Below are positions 6,659 through 15,253 of a DNA stretch of 22,288 bases, piece after piece. Within the stretch, counting starts at the first letter, position 1, and every line of letters begins with the position of its first letter. Both the position numbers and the translations under genes were made by a program. Origin of the DNA: Fastidiosipila sp964627125 (GTDB taxonomy: Bacteria > Bacillota > Clostridia > Saccharofermentanales > Fastidiosipilaceae). The notes beneath the pieces are model-generated. The model did not search any database, was not told the origin of the DNA, and saw only the letters and a list, made by a program, of their open reading frames with translations. The stretch covers positions 1-22,288 of the forward strand of contig CAZVJQ010000027.1 of NCBI GenBank assembly GCA_964627125.1, written 5' to 3'.

Positions 6659-7540
6659 TTACCAGTCAATTGATGAATAATTGATTAATGGGAATTCTAA
6701 TACTTCTAATTTATTTGCTGCTACTGCTGTATTTTCATCCTCATCTTGAACTGTCTTGAAGTTTACAAAAGAATCAATTAGATACTGGAACATTTTCAAT
6801 ACTGGATTCTCGCTGATGTCATGTCCAATAATAAATACTGATATTCCTCTTTCTCTACAAGCAATCTTGTCATGATACTTCATCTCACCTGTAATTAGTG
6901 TATCAATATTCATCTGTGCTAGCTTATCTATCCATTCGGCATCGAATGATCCACCACTAATAGCTAGATTTGATACTTGACCATCACCTTCGAAGTTGAT
7001 TCTTGGTTCAATTCCAAGTTTTTCAACAATTAAATTCTTTAAATCCTTCTTAGTTGTTGAATATTCTAATACGCTAATAAAACCAATGACCTTTTGATTG
7101 AATTGATTTTTAAATTCAGATGTTATTTCTTTAGTCTCTAATGAATAGTCTGGGAATAGCGGTTCTTCTAAAATATAATCCGCTAGACCTAACTTATCAG
7201 CAAGCGCATAGTTTGTACCCCAAGGAACTTTATCCATATTAGTATGCATAGAATATACAGCGATATCATTCTTGATAAATTCTGCAACATTAGATTGCTC
7301 AGGGTTATCACTGCTAATTGTCTTAATTGGACTGAATAGCAATGGATGGTGTGTAATTAATAGGTCAGCACCTTCTGCTACACAGTATTCTAATGCTCTA
7401 GAATCTGCATCTAGTGCTAATACAATCTTCTTAATTTCTTTATCTAAGTCTCCCACTTGTAAACCTGCATTATCCCAATCTTCTTGGAAGTTTAATGCTG
7501 CAAAATATTCTAAATACTCTAGCAATTCTCTTAATATCAT
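6659..7540 (-). CDS. Nif3-like dinuclear metal center protein (GTP cyclohydrolase I type 2 / YqfO family)
   Basis: A 293-residue member of the Nif3/DUF34 family, which binds two metal ions; the cellular reaction remains poorly defined. Metal ligands visible are H64 and H65 in ITHHPLLF, D103 in HTNMDKVPWG, and H240 and E244 in IGHDISENP. At 293 residues it is longer than the compact YbgI-type proteins but shorter than Bacillus YqfO, so the PII-like insert domain is missing or reduced. The start is supported by AAAGGAG; the ATG overlaps the trmK stop by four bases (ATGA), giving translational coupling. The trmK-nif3 pair is conserved across Bacillota, often downstream of rpoD as here. Gene names such as nif3 or yqfO are used for relatives. 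Confidence 0.93.
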   Translation of the reverse strand: MILRELLEYLEYFAALNFQEDWDNAGLQVGDLDKEIKKIVLALDADSRALEYCVAEGADLLITHHPLLFSPIKTISSDNPEQSNVAEFIKNDIAVYSMHTNMDKVPWGTNYALADKLGLADYILEEPLFPDYSLETKEITSEFKNQFNQKVIGFISVLEYSTTKKDLKNLIVEKLGIEPRINFEGDGQVSNLAISGGSFDAEWIDKLAQMNIDTLITGEMKYHDKIACRERGISVFIIGHDISENPVLKMFQYLIDSFVNFKTVQDEDENTAVAANKLEVLEFPLINYSSIDW

Positions 7541-8310
7541 ATAATTCTCCTTTTGCTTTCATATTTTTGTAGAGACTCTATAGCCTCTATCAATTTATAA
7601 CGTTTTGATTTTTCTTCACCACTATAAGCATCTAAATCACTTCTGATTATATTTGCTTGTCTAGCTAAATAATTCTCTATAACTGTTTGATTCTTGAAGT
7701 TTAACTTCTTTGTGCTCTTATTTAATAATGATTCATACAAGACTTCACCTAAATATGAGTCTAAATCAAATATGCTCATCATCTCTATTAATTTACTAAT
7801 CTCAGAAAACTTAAATCTATATCTATCTATACTATAAGTGAAATTTTTATCTTTAACTAAAGATTGTTCGATCATTTCAATATTATTTTCTTTAAATAAA
7901 TGTCTAGTATTCTCTTGATTTCGCATAGCTTGTATTATTAAGTCTACTTCTTTATTGTAGGTATCTGGATTTTCAAAATTTTTTATTTGCATCAGTTTGC
8001 TATTTAAAATGCTAAGAATCTCTTTAGCTCCCATTCCTGCTATGACAATGCAATCATTTTCTTGAATTTCCCAGTCTTCTAAACCATCACTTAATGAAAG
8101 TTCATAACGATTTTCATCTATATCAGTAAGGTTACTTGCTGCTTTCTCCAAAGGTCCTTCATTTACGTCGATTAGTAGTGCTTCGGCCAAAGCATTATTT
8201 TGCAAAAACTTCTTAGTTAATAGAGCATGGTCACATCCTACATCTACAAGTCTAATAGTTGTATCAGGAATTAGTTTATAAATTTCATTTAATCTTGAGT
8301 TTAATTTCAT
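7537..8310 (-). CDS. trmK: tRNA (adenine-22-N1)-methyltransferase TrmK
   Basis: A 257-residue Rossmann methyltransferase that makes m1A22 in tRNA using S-adenosylmethionine. Motif I is DVGCDHALL (residues 23-31, equivalent to the family's D-I/V-G-S/C-D-H-A) and the catalytic-loop motif is IAGMG (90-94). The reading frame is open 10 codons further up to an ATG at 8340, but family members start with a pattern like MKLNSRLNEIYKLIP. That upstream ATG also lies in the loop of a perfect 11-bp hairpin following rpoD, so I favour the ATG at 8310. Neither start has a good ribosome binding site, which is a weakness of the call. It overlaps nif3 by four bases. Confidence 0.9.
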   Translation of the reverse strand: MKLNSRLNEIYKLIPDTTIRLVDVGCDHALLTKKFLQNNALAEALLIDVNEGPLEKAASNLTDIDENRYELSLSDGLEDWEIQENDCIVIAGMGAKEILSILNSKLMQIKNFENPDTYNKEVDLIIQAMRNQENTRHLFKENNIEMIEQSLVKDKNFTYSIDRYRFKFSEISKLIEMMSIFDLDSYLGEVLYESLLNKSTKKLNFKNQTVIENYLARQANIIRSDLDAYSGEEKSKRYKLIEAIESLQKYESKRRII

Positions 8311-8321
8311 AAATTTAATAG

Positions 8322-8351
8322 AAATAGCGATTAAATACATAATCGCTATTT
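8322..8351 (-). terminator. Perfect hairpin between rpoD and trmK (weak terminator or RNA processing site)
   Basis: AAATAGCGATT and AATCGCTATTT form a perfect 11-bp stem with an 8-base loop, starting 7 bases after the rpoD stop. The 3' side continues as TCTATTAAATTT, so the T-tract is poor. It may be a leaky terminator, a transcript-stabilising 3' hairpin or a processing site reducing trmK-nif3 expression relative to rpoD. Confidence 0.5.
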
Positions 8352-8358
8352 TCAGTTT

Positions 8359-9432
8359 CTATACTAAATAATCTTTCAATTTCTTACTTCTTGATGGGTG
8401 TCTTAGTTTTCTTAATGCCTTAGCTTCAATCTGTCTAATTCTCTCGCGTGTAACACCGAACTCTTTACCTACTTCTTCAAGAGTTCTTGGTCTGCCATCG
8501 TCAAGACCGAATCTTAGTCTTAAGACATTCTCTTCTCTCTTGGTTAGAGTTGATAAAACATCGTTTAATTGCTCTTTTAATAGAGTAAATGATGCTTGTT
8601 GCTCTGGAGATGGCATATCCTCATCTGGTATGAAGTCTCCTAAGTGGCTATCTTCTTCTTCACCAATAGGTTTTTCAAGAGAAACAGGATGTTGAGATAT
8701 ACGCATAATATTTCTAACTTTTTCAACAGACATATCAGTCTCAGCTGCTAGCTCTTCGATTTCAGGCTCTCTTCCCAACTCTTGAACTAACTGTCTTTGG
8801 ACTCTAATTGTCTTGTTAATTGTCTCAACCATGTGAACTGGAATACGAATTGTTCTCGCTTGGTCTGCTATAGCTCTTGTAATTGCCTGTCTAATCCACC
8901 ATGTAGCATATGTAGAGAACTTAAATCCTTTTCTCCAATCAAATTTCTCAACAGCCTTAAGTAGACCCATATTACCTTCTTGAATAAGGTCTAAGAATGA
9001 TAATCCTCTACCTGTATATCTCTTAGCAATAGAAACTACCAAACGCAAGTTAGCTTCAGCTAAATGGTCTCTTGAGTAAGTATCTCCAGCTTCCATATTT
9101 TGAGCTAAAGTTTTTTCTTCATCGGCTGTAAGTAATTCTACTCTACCAATCTCTTTCAAGTACATTCTCACAGGATCATCGATAGAGATTTGATCACTTG
9201 CTTTAACTACTTCATCTTCATCGTCGTCATCATCATCGTCATCATCTGTTTGGATTAGATTATCGGCGACAATTGAAATACCTGCTTCTTCAATGCTATC
9301 TAAAATCTCTTCGGTCTCTTCAACCTCAAGATCACTCTTTTCAATAAGATTCATAATATCTGTATAAGAAATCTCATTGTTATTATTCTTCGCTCTTCTT
9401 GTAATTCTGTCTATTACTCTTTGCTTAGCCAT
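8359..9432 (-). CDS. rpoD: RNA polymerase primary sigma factor (SigA/RpoD)
   Basis: A 357-residue housekeeping sigma factor. Region 1.2 begins at DDPVRMYLKEIG (85-96). Region 2 includes ANLRLVVSIAKRYTGRGLSF and KGFKFSTYATWWIRQAITRA, which bind core polymerase and melt the -10 box. Region 3 spans about 203-275. Region 4 (TLEEVGKEFGVTRERIRQIE, about 318-337) recognises the -35 box. The N-terminal region 1.1 is short and contains a run of nine aspartates (63-71) followed by EDE. AAAGAGG precedes the ATG. It follows dnaG by 69 bases with a candidate promoter between them, the standard dnaG-rpoD arrangement of Gram-positive bacteria. Confidence 0.98.
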   Translation of the reverse strand: MAKQRVIDRITRRAKNNNNEISYTDIMNLIEKSDLEVEETEEILDSIEEAGISIVADNLIQTDDDDDDDDDEDEVVKASDQISIDDPVRMYLKEIGRVELLTADEEKTLAQNMEAGDTYSRDHLAEANLRLVVSIAKRYTGRGLSFLDLIQEGNMGLLKAVEKFDWRKGFKFSTYATWWIRQAITRAIADQARTIRIPVHMVETINKTIRVQRQLVQELGREPEIEELAAETDMSVEKVRNIMRISQHPVSLEKPIGEEEDSHLGDFIPDEDMPSPEQQASFTLLKEQLNDVLSTLTKREENVLRLRFGLDDGRPRTLEEVGKEFGVTRERIRQIEAKALRKLRHPSRSKKLKDYLV

Positions 9433-9461
9433 TAAATTTCCTCTTTCCTTTATTTATATCT

Positions 9462-9490
9462 TTAATATAGCTGATAAAATACTGTGTAAA
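9462..9490 (-). promoter_or_regulatory. Candidate internal promoter for rpoD
   Basis: Minus strand, in the dnaG-rpoD gap: TTTACA (-35, 9485-9490, five of six consensus bases), 17-base spacer, TATTAA (-10, 9462-9467, four of six). Internal rpoD promoters are common in this operon type. Confidence 0.42.
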
Positions 9491-9501
9491 AAAATATTAT
9501 T

Positions 9502-11355
9502 TTATTGTTTGAAACTTCTTTCTAAGTCTCGTTTTTTCATTCGTACATTTATAAATTGCTGCCTAATGTTATTCTCCTCTTCCTTATCTAAATCAGTATC
9601 TAACTTCTTAGAGTAGTAATTACTTAGTCTGTCGTAAAAATTAAGTTCTAGAGAGTAAATATCATATTTAAATGAATCCTCTACTGATGAACGATTATCT
9701 CTACTATCTTCATTAATAATACTTTCTGAAAATGTCCTATTTATATAAGCCCTGATATCTTCTTCTTGAGTATTTACTAAAGTGAAAAATTTTGCTTCAT
9801 CTAGCTCTGCTTGCTCAGCCATGATAAGTAAATCAGATACAAAATCACTAAGAAATCTATTTGCTATCCATTTACTAGAAGCTTTCTTTTTTAATTGACT
9901 GTAAATATCAGGATATTTAATGAGTTTAACCAAGAATGAAATTTCCAACTTATTCAGATGAATGAATCTATCTTCTTGTTTCTCAACTTGTTTATTGTCT
10001 TCACTAAACTCTTTCCTAGTTGCTCTCTTTTTATATTCTCTACGGTTAGCTCTCTGGTTAGTATTCTCTTTTTGTTCTACTACTTGTTTAATACTGTCTA
10101 TAGAAACAGATAAATTTTCTGACAGTTTTGAAATATATAGTTCTCTAACTATTGGGTTTTTAATTTCCAGAATTACATCACTTGCTAACTCTTGATATTC
10201 AATTCTATCTAGCCTGTCATTATTTGTAGCCAATCTCTTTGCTTCTAAAAACTTATAATCTAGTGCAGATGGTGCATTTTCTAATGCTCTTTCGAATTCT
10301 TCTGCTGAATGAGTTGATAAAAATTCATCAGGATCTTTAGCGTTTTCAAGTATTAAAACATTTGTCTTAACATTTTTATCCTCTAAAACTTCAATGTTTC
10401 TTCTAGTTGCTGTCCTACCTGCATCGTCCATATCGTAGGCTAAAACAACTTCTTGAGTATATTTCCTTACAAGTGCTGCTTGTGAACTAGTTAGAGCCGT
10501 ACCAAGCGATGCAATAGCATTATCAAATCCTGCCTGGTGAAGTGCTATACAATCCATATAACCTTCAACAATGATTAATTTATCCCTCTTAGATCTCTTA
10601 GCAAGATTTAATCCATACATGTGATAACCCTTAGAATAAATTAAGTTTTCAGGAGAATTTATATATTTAGGATTGCTGTCATCTAGTACTCTTCCGCCAA
10701 AAGCAATAATATTGCCCATCACATCTATTATTGGAAACATTAGTCTATTTCTATACAAATCATACCAACCACCATTTTTGTTTTTCCTAAATAATCCTGA
10801 GTTAGTGATCTCATCATTACTATAGTTTTTAGAAACTATAAAATTATAGAGATCTTGCCATTCAGAACTAGCATAGCCGAGACCAAATTTAATAGAACTT
10901 GTACTTTTTATCCCTCTATCATTTAAATATTTCCTAGCATGCTCACCGACAGTTGCATTTAAACTTTTATAGAAAAATCTAGCTGCATCAGCGTTTAATT
11001 CGTATAATCTTTCTTTTCGCTTCTTTTCCTCTTTATACTTATCATTATCTTCATTAGTTAATAGAACTTCTATTCCTAGCTTATCACCAAGAAACTTAAT
11101 TGCTTCAGGGTAGCTTAAGTGTTCAATATCCATGATGAAGCTTATTGCGTCTCCACCCTTATGGCAGCCGAAACAATGATATATCTGCTTAGTTTTACTT
11201 ACGCTGAATGAGGCAGATTTCTCATCATGAAATGGACATAGAGCAAAATTATTTTGCCCTGATGTCTTGGTATAGCTCACATAACTGCCTATAAGTTCGA
11301 CAATATCGAGTCTATCCTTTATTTGATTTATCGTTGATTCTGGAATTCTTGCCAC
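9502..11355 (-). CDS. dnaG: DNA primase
   Basis: Synthesises RNA primers at the replication fork. An N-terminal CHC2 zinc-binding domain (CPFHDEKSASFSVS then HCFGCHKGGD) is followed by the RNA polymerase domain with TOPRIM motifs (IVEGYMDCIAL, and YDMDDAGR for the second acidic cluster). The C-terminal helicase-binding part is divergent. I place the start at a GTG (11355) rather than the in-frame ATG 18 bases upstream. GGGAG precedes the GTG by nine bases while the ATG has no binding site; the product then begins MARIPESTINQIK as in relatives; and the zinc ligands fall at C40, H43, C61 and C64, the same numbers as in E. coli DnaG. This gives 617 residues, a normal length. A terminator separates it from yajC. 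Confidence 0.96.
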   Translation of the reverse strand: MARIPESTINQIKDRLDIVELIGSYVSYTKTSGQNNFALCPFHDEKSASFSVSKTKQIYHCFGCHKGGDAISFIMDIEHLSYPEAIKFLGDKLGIEVLLTNEDNDKYKEEKKRKERLYELNADAARFFYKSLNATVGEHARKYLNDRGIKSTSSIKFGLGYASSEWQDLYNFIVSKNYSNDEITNSGLFRKNKNGGWYDLYRNRLMFPIIDVMGNIIAFGGRVLDDSNPKYINSPENLIYSKGYHMYGLNLAKRSKRDKLIIVEGYMDCIALHQAGFDNAIASLGTALTSSQAALVRKYTQEVVLAYDMDDAGRTATRRNIEVLEDKNVKTNVLILENAKDPDEFLSTHSAEEFERALENAPSALDYKFLEAKRLATNNDRLDRIEYQELASDVILEIKNPIVRELYISKLSENLSVSIDSIKQVVEQKENTNQRANRREYKKRATRKEFSEDNKQVEKQEDRFIHLNKLEISFLVKLIKYPDIYSQLKKKASSKWIANRFLSDFVSDLLIMAEQAELDEAKFFTLVNTQEEDIRAYINRTFSESIINEDSRDNRSSVEDSFKYDIYSLELNFYDRLSNYYSKKLDTDLDKEEENNIRQQFINVRMKKRDLERSFKQ

Positions 11356-11388
11356 TCTTCTTTGCTCCCACATATAATAATTACGTAA

Positions 11389-11424
11389 GAAAAAGAAAAA
11401 CTCCTACATGGAATGTAAGAGTTT
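11389..11424 (-). terminator. Terminator of the queA-tgt-yajC unit
   Basis: Minus strand: AAACTCTTACA pairs with TGTAGGAGTTT (11 bp with one T-G wobble) around a TTCCA loop, followed by TTTTTCTTTTTC. It lies 25 bases after the yajC stop and isolates dnaG-rpoD transcriptionally. Confidence 0.92.
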
Positions 11425-11448
11425 ACAATTTATTAATAAGTATATTGA

Positions 11449-11805
11449 TTATACATCATCTGATATTGGCTTAATAACTTTATCAACCGCAGCTTTTCTA
11501 AAAGTTAAAACTGTATTAGCGACTGATGTTGAAATTGTAATTTCATCATCCTTCATATTTACAACTCTACCTACTACACCACCAACAGTTATAATGTTGT
11601 CTCCAACCTTCATAGCTTCTAATTCTTCTTTTCTTTGCTTCTCTTGTTTTCTCTGTGGTCTGATCATCATGAAATACATAAGTGCAATTATCGCTACTAA
11701 TGGTAAGAAGCTAATAAGCATTGCTATTAGTCCACCACCTGGTGCAGGTTCTGCACCTCCAGCTGCTGCAAATGCAACATTTGCTAGTATTATTAAATTC
11801 TCCAT
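11449..11805 (-). CDS. yajC: Preprotein translocase accessory subunit YajC
   Basis: A 118-residue single-span membrane protein that accompanies SecDF in the Sec translocon. One hydrophobic segment covers about residues 26-47 (LIAMLISFLPLVAIIALMYF), followed by the hallmark MMIRPQRKQEKQRKEELEAM and a cytoplasmic beta domain (VGDNIITVGGVVGRVVNM). The frame remains open 20 codons upstream, but AGGAGG sits just before the ATG at 11805 and the product then has normal length. It follows tgt by 76 bases, an arrangement found in many bacteria, and ends the unit at a strong terminator. Confidence 0.95.
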   Translation of the reverse strand: MENLIILANVAFAAAGGAEPAPGGGLIAMLISFLPLVAIIALMYFMMIRPQRKQEKQRKEELEAMKVGDNIITVGGVVGRVVNMKDDEITISTSVANTVLTFRKAAVDKVIKPISDDV

Positions 11806-11836
11806 ATTTCCTCCTAATGTAAAAACTAACTCTAAG

Positions 11837-11865
11837 ATATTACCATTATTCATGGCCACTAACAA
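11837..11865 (-). promoter_or_regulatory. Possible yajC promoter
   Basis: Minus strand, between tgt and yajC: TTGTTA (-35, 11860-11865), 17-base spacer, TAATAT (-10, 11837-11842), each four of six consensus bases. In AT-rich DNA such matches arise by chance, so this is weak. Confidence 0.28.
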
Positions 11866-11881
11866 GATTTAAAATATAAAC

Positions 11882-13087
11882 TTATAATCCCTTAGCAGCT
11901 CTTCTTCTTGCTGCATGTTCTGCATCGTACTTACCTGTACCCCAATCAAGTTTAAATTCATTAATAAAATCAAGGTACTTGTCTTGAGCAATTGCATCTT
12001 GAGCATCCTTCATCAATTTGATTAAGAAGTATAAATTATGGTATGAAGTTAAACGCATTCCAAATAACTCATTTGATTTAATTAAATGTCTAATGTAAGC
12101 TCTGGTGTAATTTTTACAAGTGTAACAATCACAGTCTGGATCAATTGGCTCATACATTCTTGCAGAACCTGCATCTCTAACAATCATACGTCCATAACGA
12201 GTCATAACACTACCATTACGTCCAATTCTAGTTGGTTCCACACAGTCAAACATATCAGCACCATGTCTAACAGCTTCAATCATATAATCTGCAGTACCTA
12301 CACCCATTACATATCTAGGTTTATCCTCTGGCATTAATGGCAAAGTAGATTCAATCATTCTGTAGTACTCTTCATCAGGTTCTCCAACACTGACTCCACC
12401 AAGGGCAAATCCTGCTAAATTTCTTGAACAGATTTCTTCAACACTTTGTTTTCTTAAATCAGGATACATACCTCCTTGAACAATACCAAATAATGCTTGA
12501 TCATCTGGTCTAGCATGGGCAGCAATACATCTATCTAACCATCTTGTAGTCCTATCTGAAGATCTCTTTGCATATGATTTATCTGCTGGATATGGGATAC
12601 ATTCATCAAAGGCCATTATTATGTCAGCACCAAGATCATTTTGGATTTGGATAGCTTTCTCCGGAGTTAAAAATAATCTAGCACCATCTTTAATTGATTT
12701 GAAGTGAACACCTTCTTCTGTTATATCTTTAGGTTTTGCCAAACTAAATACTTGGAAGCCTCCACTATCAGTTAGAATTCCTTTATTCCAGTTCATAAAT
12801 TTATGCAAACCACCTGCATCTCTAACTATATCTTGTCCTGGTCTTAACCATAAGTGATAGGTATTAGATAAAATTACATCTGCTCCCATTTCTTCAAGTT
12901 CACGAGGAGACATTCCTTTAACTGTTGCTGCAGTACCTACTGGCATAAACATTGGTGTTTTAAAACTACCATGAGGCGTATGTAATATTCCAAGTCTAGC
13001 TCCAGTATGTTTATCTACATGAAGTACTTCATGCCATACAGGGAAATTAGATTTATTTTCATTTGTTTTTGTATTTATTTCAGTCAT
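11882..13087 (-). CDS. tgt: tRNA-guanine transglycosylase
   Basis: A 401-residue TIM-barrel enzyme that exchanges guanine-34 of GUN-anticodon tRNAs for preQ1 in queuosine synthesis. The general base/substrate aspartate D107 is in LTDSGGFQVFS, and the nucleophile D281 in MFDCVEPTR. The zinc site is C319, C321, C324 (DCDCYTC) and H350. The substrate pocket GIVQGGMY is at 201-208. A glutamate occupies the position before PTR where many homologues have a hydrophobic residue, a minor difference. The N-terminus has about 15 extra residues before the usual beginning. AGGT precedes the ATG. It starts 12 bases after queA, its pathway partner, and is followed by yajC. Confidence 0.97.
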   Translation of the reverse strand: MTEINTKTNENKSNFPVWHEVLHVDKHTGARLGILHTPHGSFKTPMFMPVGTAATVKGMSPRELEEMGADVILSNTYHLWLRPGQDIVRDAGGLHKFMNWNKGILTDSGGFQVFSLAKPKDITEEGVHFKSIKDGARLFLTPEKAIQIQNDLGADIIMAFDECIPYPADKSYAKRSSDRTTRWLDRCIAAHARPDDQALFGIVQGGMYPDLRKQSVEEICSRNLAGFALGGVSVGEPDEEYYRMIESTLPLMPEDKPRYVMGVGTADYMIEAVRHGADMFDCVEPTRIGRNGSVMTRYGRMIVRDAGSARMYEPIDPDCDCYTCKNYTRAYIRHLIKSNELFGMRLTSYHNLYFLIKLMKDAQDAIAQDKYLDFINEFKLDWGTGKYDAEHAARRRAAKGL

Positions 13088-13099
13088 ATTAATTACCTA

Positions 13100-14176
13100 T
13101 TATTTATATATTCTACCTTGGTGTAATCCAGTATAGCTGTTTTCTAAGCCATTGATAAACATTGCATCACCAAAACTAAAAAATCTATATTCATTTTGCA
13201 CTGCTAAGTTATATGCAGTTTCTATATTTTCTTTTCCGGCAAAAGCACTCACAAGCATAAGTAAAGTTGATTGAGGCAAGTGGAAATTTGTAATAAGACA
13301 ATCCACTACTCCGAATTTATACCCTGGATAAATGAATATATCTGTAGAGCTCTTTCCTGGAAGTATCAGATTATTTTCATCTTGTTCCAAGCTCTCTAAT
13401 ACTCTATTACTAGTAGTACCTACTGCGATAACTCTATTTCCATCTAACCTTGTCTCATTAATGATATCGCAAGATTCTTGGCTAATTACATATTCTTCCG
13501 AATGTAATTGATGGTCTTCAACATTATCTTCACTTACAGTTCTAAATGTACCTAAACCAACATGTAGAGTTACATAGACAATGTTTATACCTGAGTCCTT
13601 TAAACTTTCCAGAAGCTCATCTGTAAAATGTAAACCTGCTGTTGGAGCAGCAGCTGACCCTTCATGTTTAGAATAGACAGTCTGATATCTTTCTCTGTCT
13701 TCCAATTTTTCTGTTATATATGGAGGTAGAGGCATCTCACCTAAACTATCTAGTACTTCTTCCCAAATACCATCGAATTTAAATTCTAATAGTCTATTAC
13801 CACTCTCCAGAATATCTATAATATCTGCTTCAAGCACAGCTTCTTTAAAAACAATGTGAGCACCTGTTTTTAATCTTCTACCTGGGTCTACTGTTGCTTC
13901 CCATCTATTGATTGAATGTCTCTTTAGAAGTAATACTTCAACAGGATTTTTCAAACCTTCTTTAGTACCAAATAATCTAGCCGGTATAACTCTAGTGTCA
14001 TTTAAAACTAAAGTGTCACCGGTATTTAAAATTGATCTAAGTTGATTGAAGATATATTCATTTATTTTTCCAGTGTTGGAATCTAAGTGCATTAATCTTG
14101 AATGATCTCTTTTTTCCTCAGGATGTTGTGCAATCAAATGCTCAGGCAAATGATAGTTAAAATCACTAGTTTTCAT
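13100..14176 (-). CDS. queA: S-adenosylmethionine:tRNA ribosyltransferase-isomerase
   Basis: A 358-residue enzyme that transfers and rearranges the ribosyl part of S-adenosylmethionine onto preQ1 in tRNA, forming epoxyqueuosine; it acts directly after Tgt. The family motifs are all present: FNYHLPEHLIAQHP at the N-terminus, LVLNDTRVIPARLFG (57-70), GEMPLPPYI (146-154), YQTVYSKHEGSAAAPTAGLH (164-183), and LPQSTLLMLVSAFAG towards the end. An AGGAT ribosome binding site precedes the ATG. It lies 12 bases after the YesL-like gene and 12 before tgt, a tight operon. No queuosine-precursor (preQ1) biosynthesis gene is nearby, so the cell may import the precursor; that is inference. Confidence 0.98.
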   Translation of the reverse strand: MKTSDFNYHLPEHLIAQHPEEKRDHSRLMHLDSNTGKINEYIFNQLRSILNTGDTLVLNDTRVIPARLFGTKEGLKNPVEVLLLKRHSINRWEATVDPGRRLKTGAHIVFKEAVLEADIIDILESGNRLLEFKFDGIWEEVLDSLGEMPLPPYITEKLEDRERYQTVYSKHEGSAAAPTAGLHFTDELLESLKDSGINIVYVTLHVGLGTFRTVSEDNVEDHQLHSEEYVISQESCDIINETRLDGNRVIAVGTTSNRVLESLEQDENNLILPGKSSTDIFIYPGYKFGVVDCLITNFHLPQSTLLMLVSAFAGKENIETAYNLAVQNEYRFFSFGDAMFINGLENSYTGLHQGRIYK

Positions 14177-14188
14177 ATTTATCCTATT

Positions 14189-15220
14189 CTATGCAGGTGA
14201 ACCTTCAGGAGCTTCCTTAGTATCTTTAGGAATATCTTCTGTGTAGTGCCAGTCTTCAGATCTATCTTCGAATTCATGTTGAGAAATCGTACTTCCAGCT
14301 CCATCACTATCGTCATCTATGTCGTCTATCATATATTTTTGAATTCCACGACTTGCAAAGTAATTTATAAGGAATAGAACGAAACCACTTGCGAGTAGTA
14401 ACAAGTATAATAATATACCAACACCTACACCTAAGTTAAATATTGACCATAATAAGAAGAATGGTATAACAGCAACTAATAATAAAATAATGATTAGAAT
14501 AATTAAATTAGTTGGTAGTTTAGCCATTGTTAGAATTAGACTATTTCTATAAATATCTTTTAGTTTTAAATCGAATGTAACTAGCATTTGATAAACATAA
14601 AAATTCATAATGGTAATTAAAACTAAAATAATAACTATTAAAGTTTGTAGTATGTATTTAAAGAAGCCTGGTGCTAAGTTAGCAGTATAAAAATAAAATG
14701 CATAGATAACTAATGTAACAAGAGCAGAAGAAAGTAAGCTATGAATTAATGATTGCTTCCAATTAGCCTTAAATGCATCCTTTAAATCTGACCAGAAAAA
14801 TACAGGTCTTCTCTGACTATAGTTTCTCATGATATAAGTAGTAGCAGCGTGTGTTGGACCAAATACAAAGAATTGCAATATGAAGACTGTAGCAACAAAA
14901 ATCAAGTGAGTACCAATGTATAGATGGGATGAAAATACAGTAGCATCAATCCCTTCAGCGAATTGATAATCCATTGATTCTATTACTGAGCTTATATTAT
15001 CAAAAGAAAGCGCAGGGAATAACATTTGAATTAGTGAAAACCCTAAGAAATACAATATCGCTATGGGTACAATACTTGCCAATGTGTTAAAAATTCCTAA
15101 ACCTGAAATTTTCCAAAATTTACTAAAGTAATTAGCGAAAAATTCTATAAAGGGCCCTCTATCCGGTTCATCCGGATCTACTCCTGGACCTTCCTTCTCA
15201 TAATTTCTAAATAATGCCAT
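14189..15220 (-). CDS. YesL family (DUF624) integral membrane protein
   Basis: A 343-residue membrane protein of unknown biochemical function. It opens with MALFRNYEKEGPGVDPDEPD and FANYFSKFWKISGLGIFNTL, the typical YesL/DUF624 start. The conserved TYIMRNYSQRRPVFFWSDLK, DAFKANWKQSLI and YVYQMLVTFDLKLKDIYRNS segments follow. Six hydrophobic segments are visible at about 40-64, 103-121, 157-178, 186-210, 237-260 and 264-288. Residues 295-343 form an acidic hydrophilic tail (DDIDDDSD and several E/D/P-rich stretches), which most relatives I know of lack. AGGAGA before the ATG supports the start. Relatives often lie next to carbohydrate ABC transporter genes, but here it leads the queA-tgt-yajC unit, 12 bases from queA. 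Confidence 0.85.
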   Translation of the reverse strand: MALFRNYEKEGPGVDPDEPDRGPFIEFFANYFSKFWKISGLGIFNTLASIVPIAILYFLGFSLIQMLFPALSFDNISSVIESMDYQFAEGIDATVFSSHLYIGTHLIFVATVFILQFFVFGPTHAATTYIMRNYSQRRPVFFWSDLKDAFKANWKQSLIHSLLSSALVTLVIYAFYFYTANLAPGFFKYILQTLIVIILVLITIMNFYVYQMLVTFDLKLKDIYRNSLILTMAKLPTNLIILIIILLLVAVIPFFLLWSIFNLGVGVGILLYLLLLASGFVLFLINYFASRGIQKYMIDDIDDDSDGAGSTISQHEFEDRSEDWHYTEDIPKDTKEAPEGSPA

Positions 15221-15253
15221 CTAAATCTCCTGTAAAAATAAATTGTAAGTTAA

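Noticed and set aside
11408..11872. 154-codon plus-strand frame with hydrophobic stretches
   Set aside because: It mirrors yajC on the opposite strand and starts inside the terminator hairpin.
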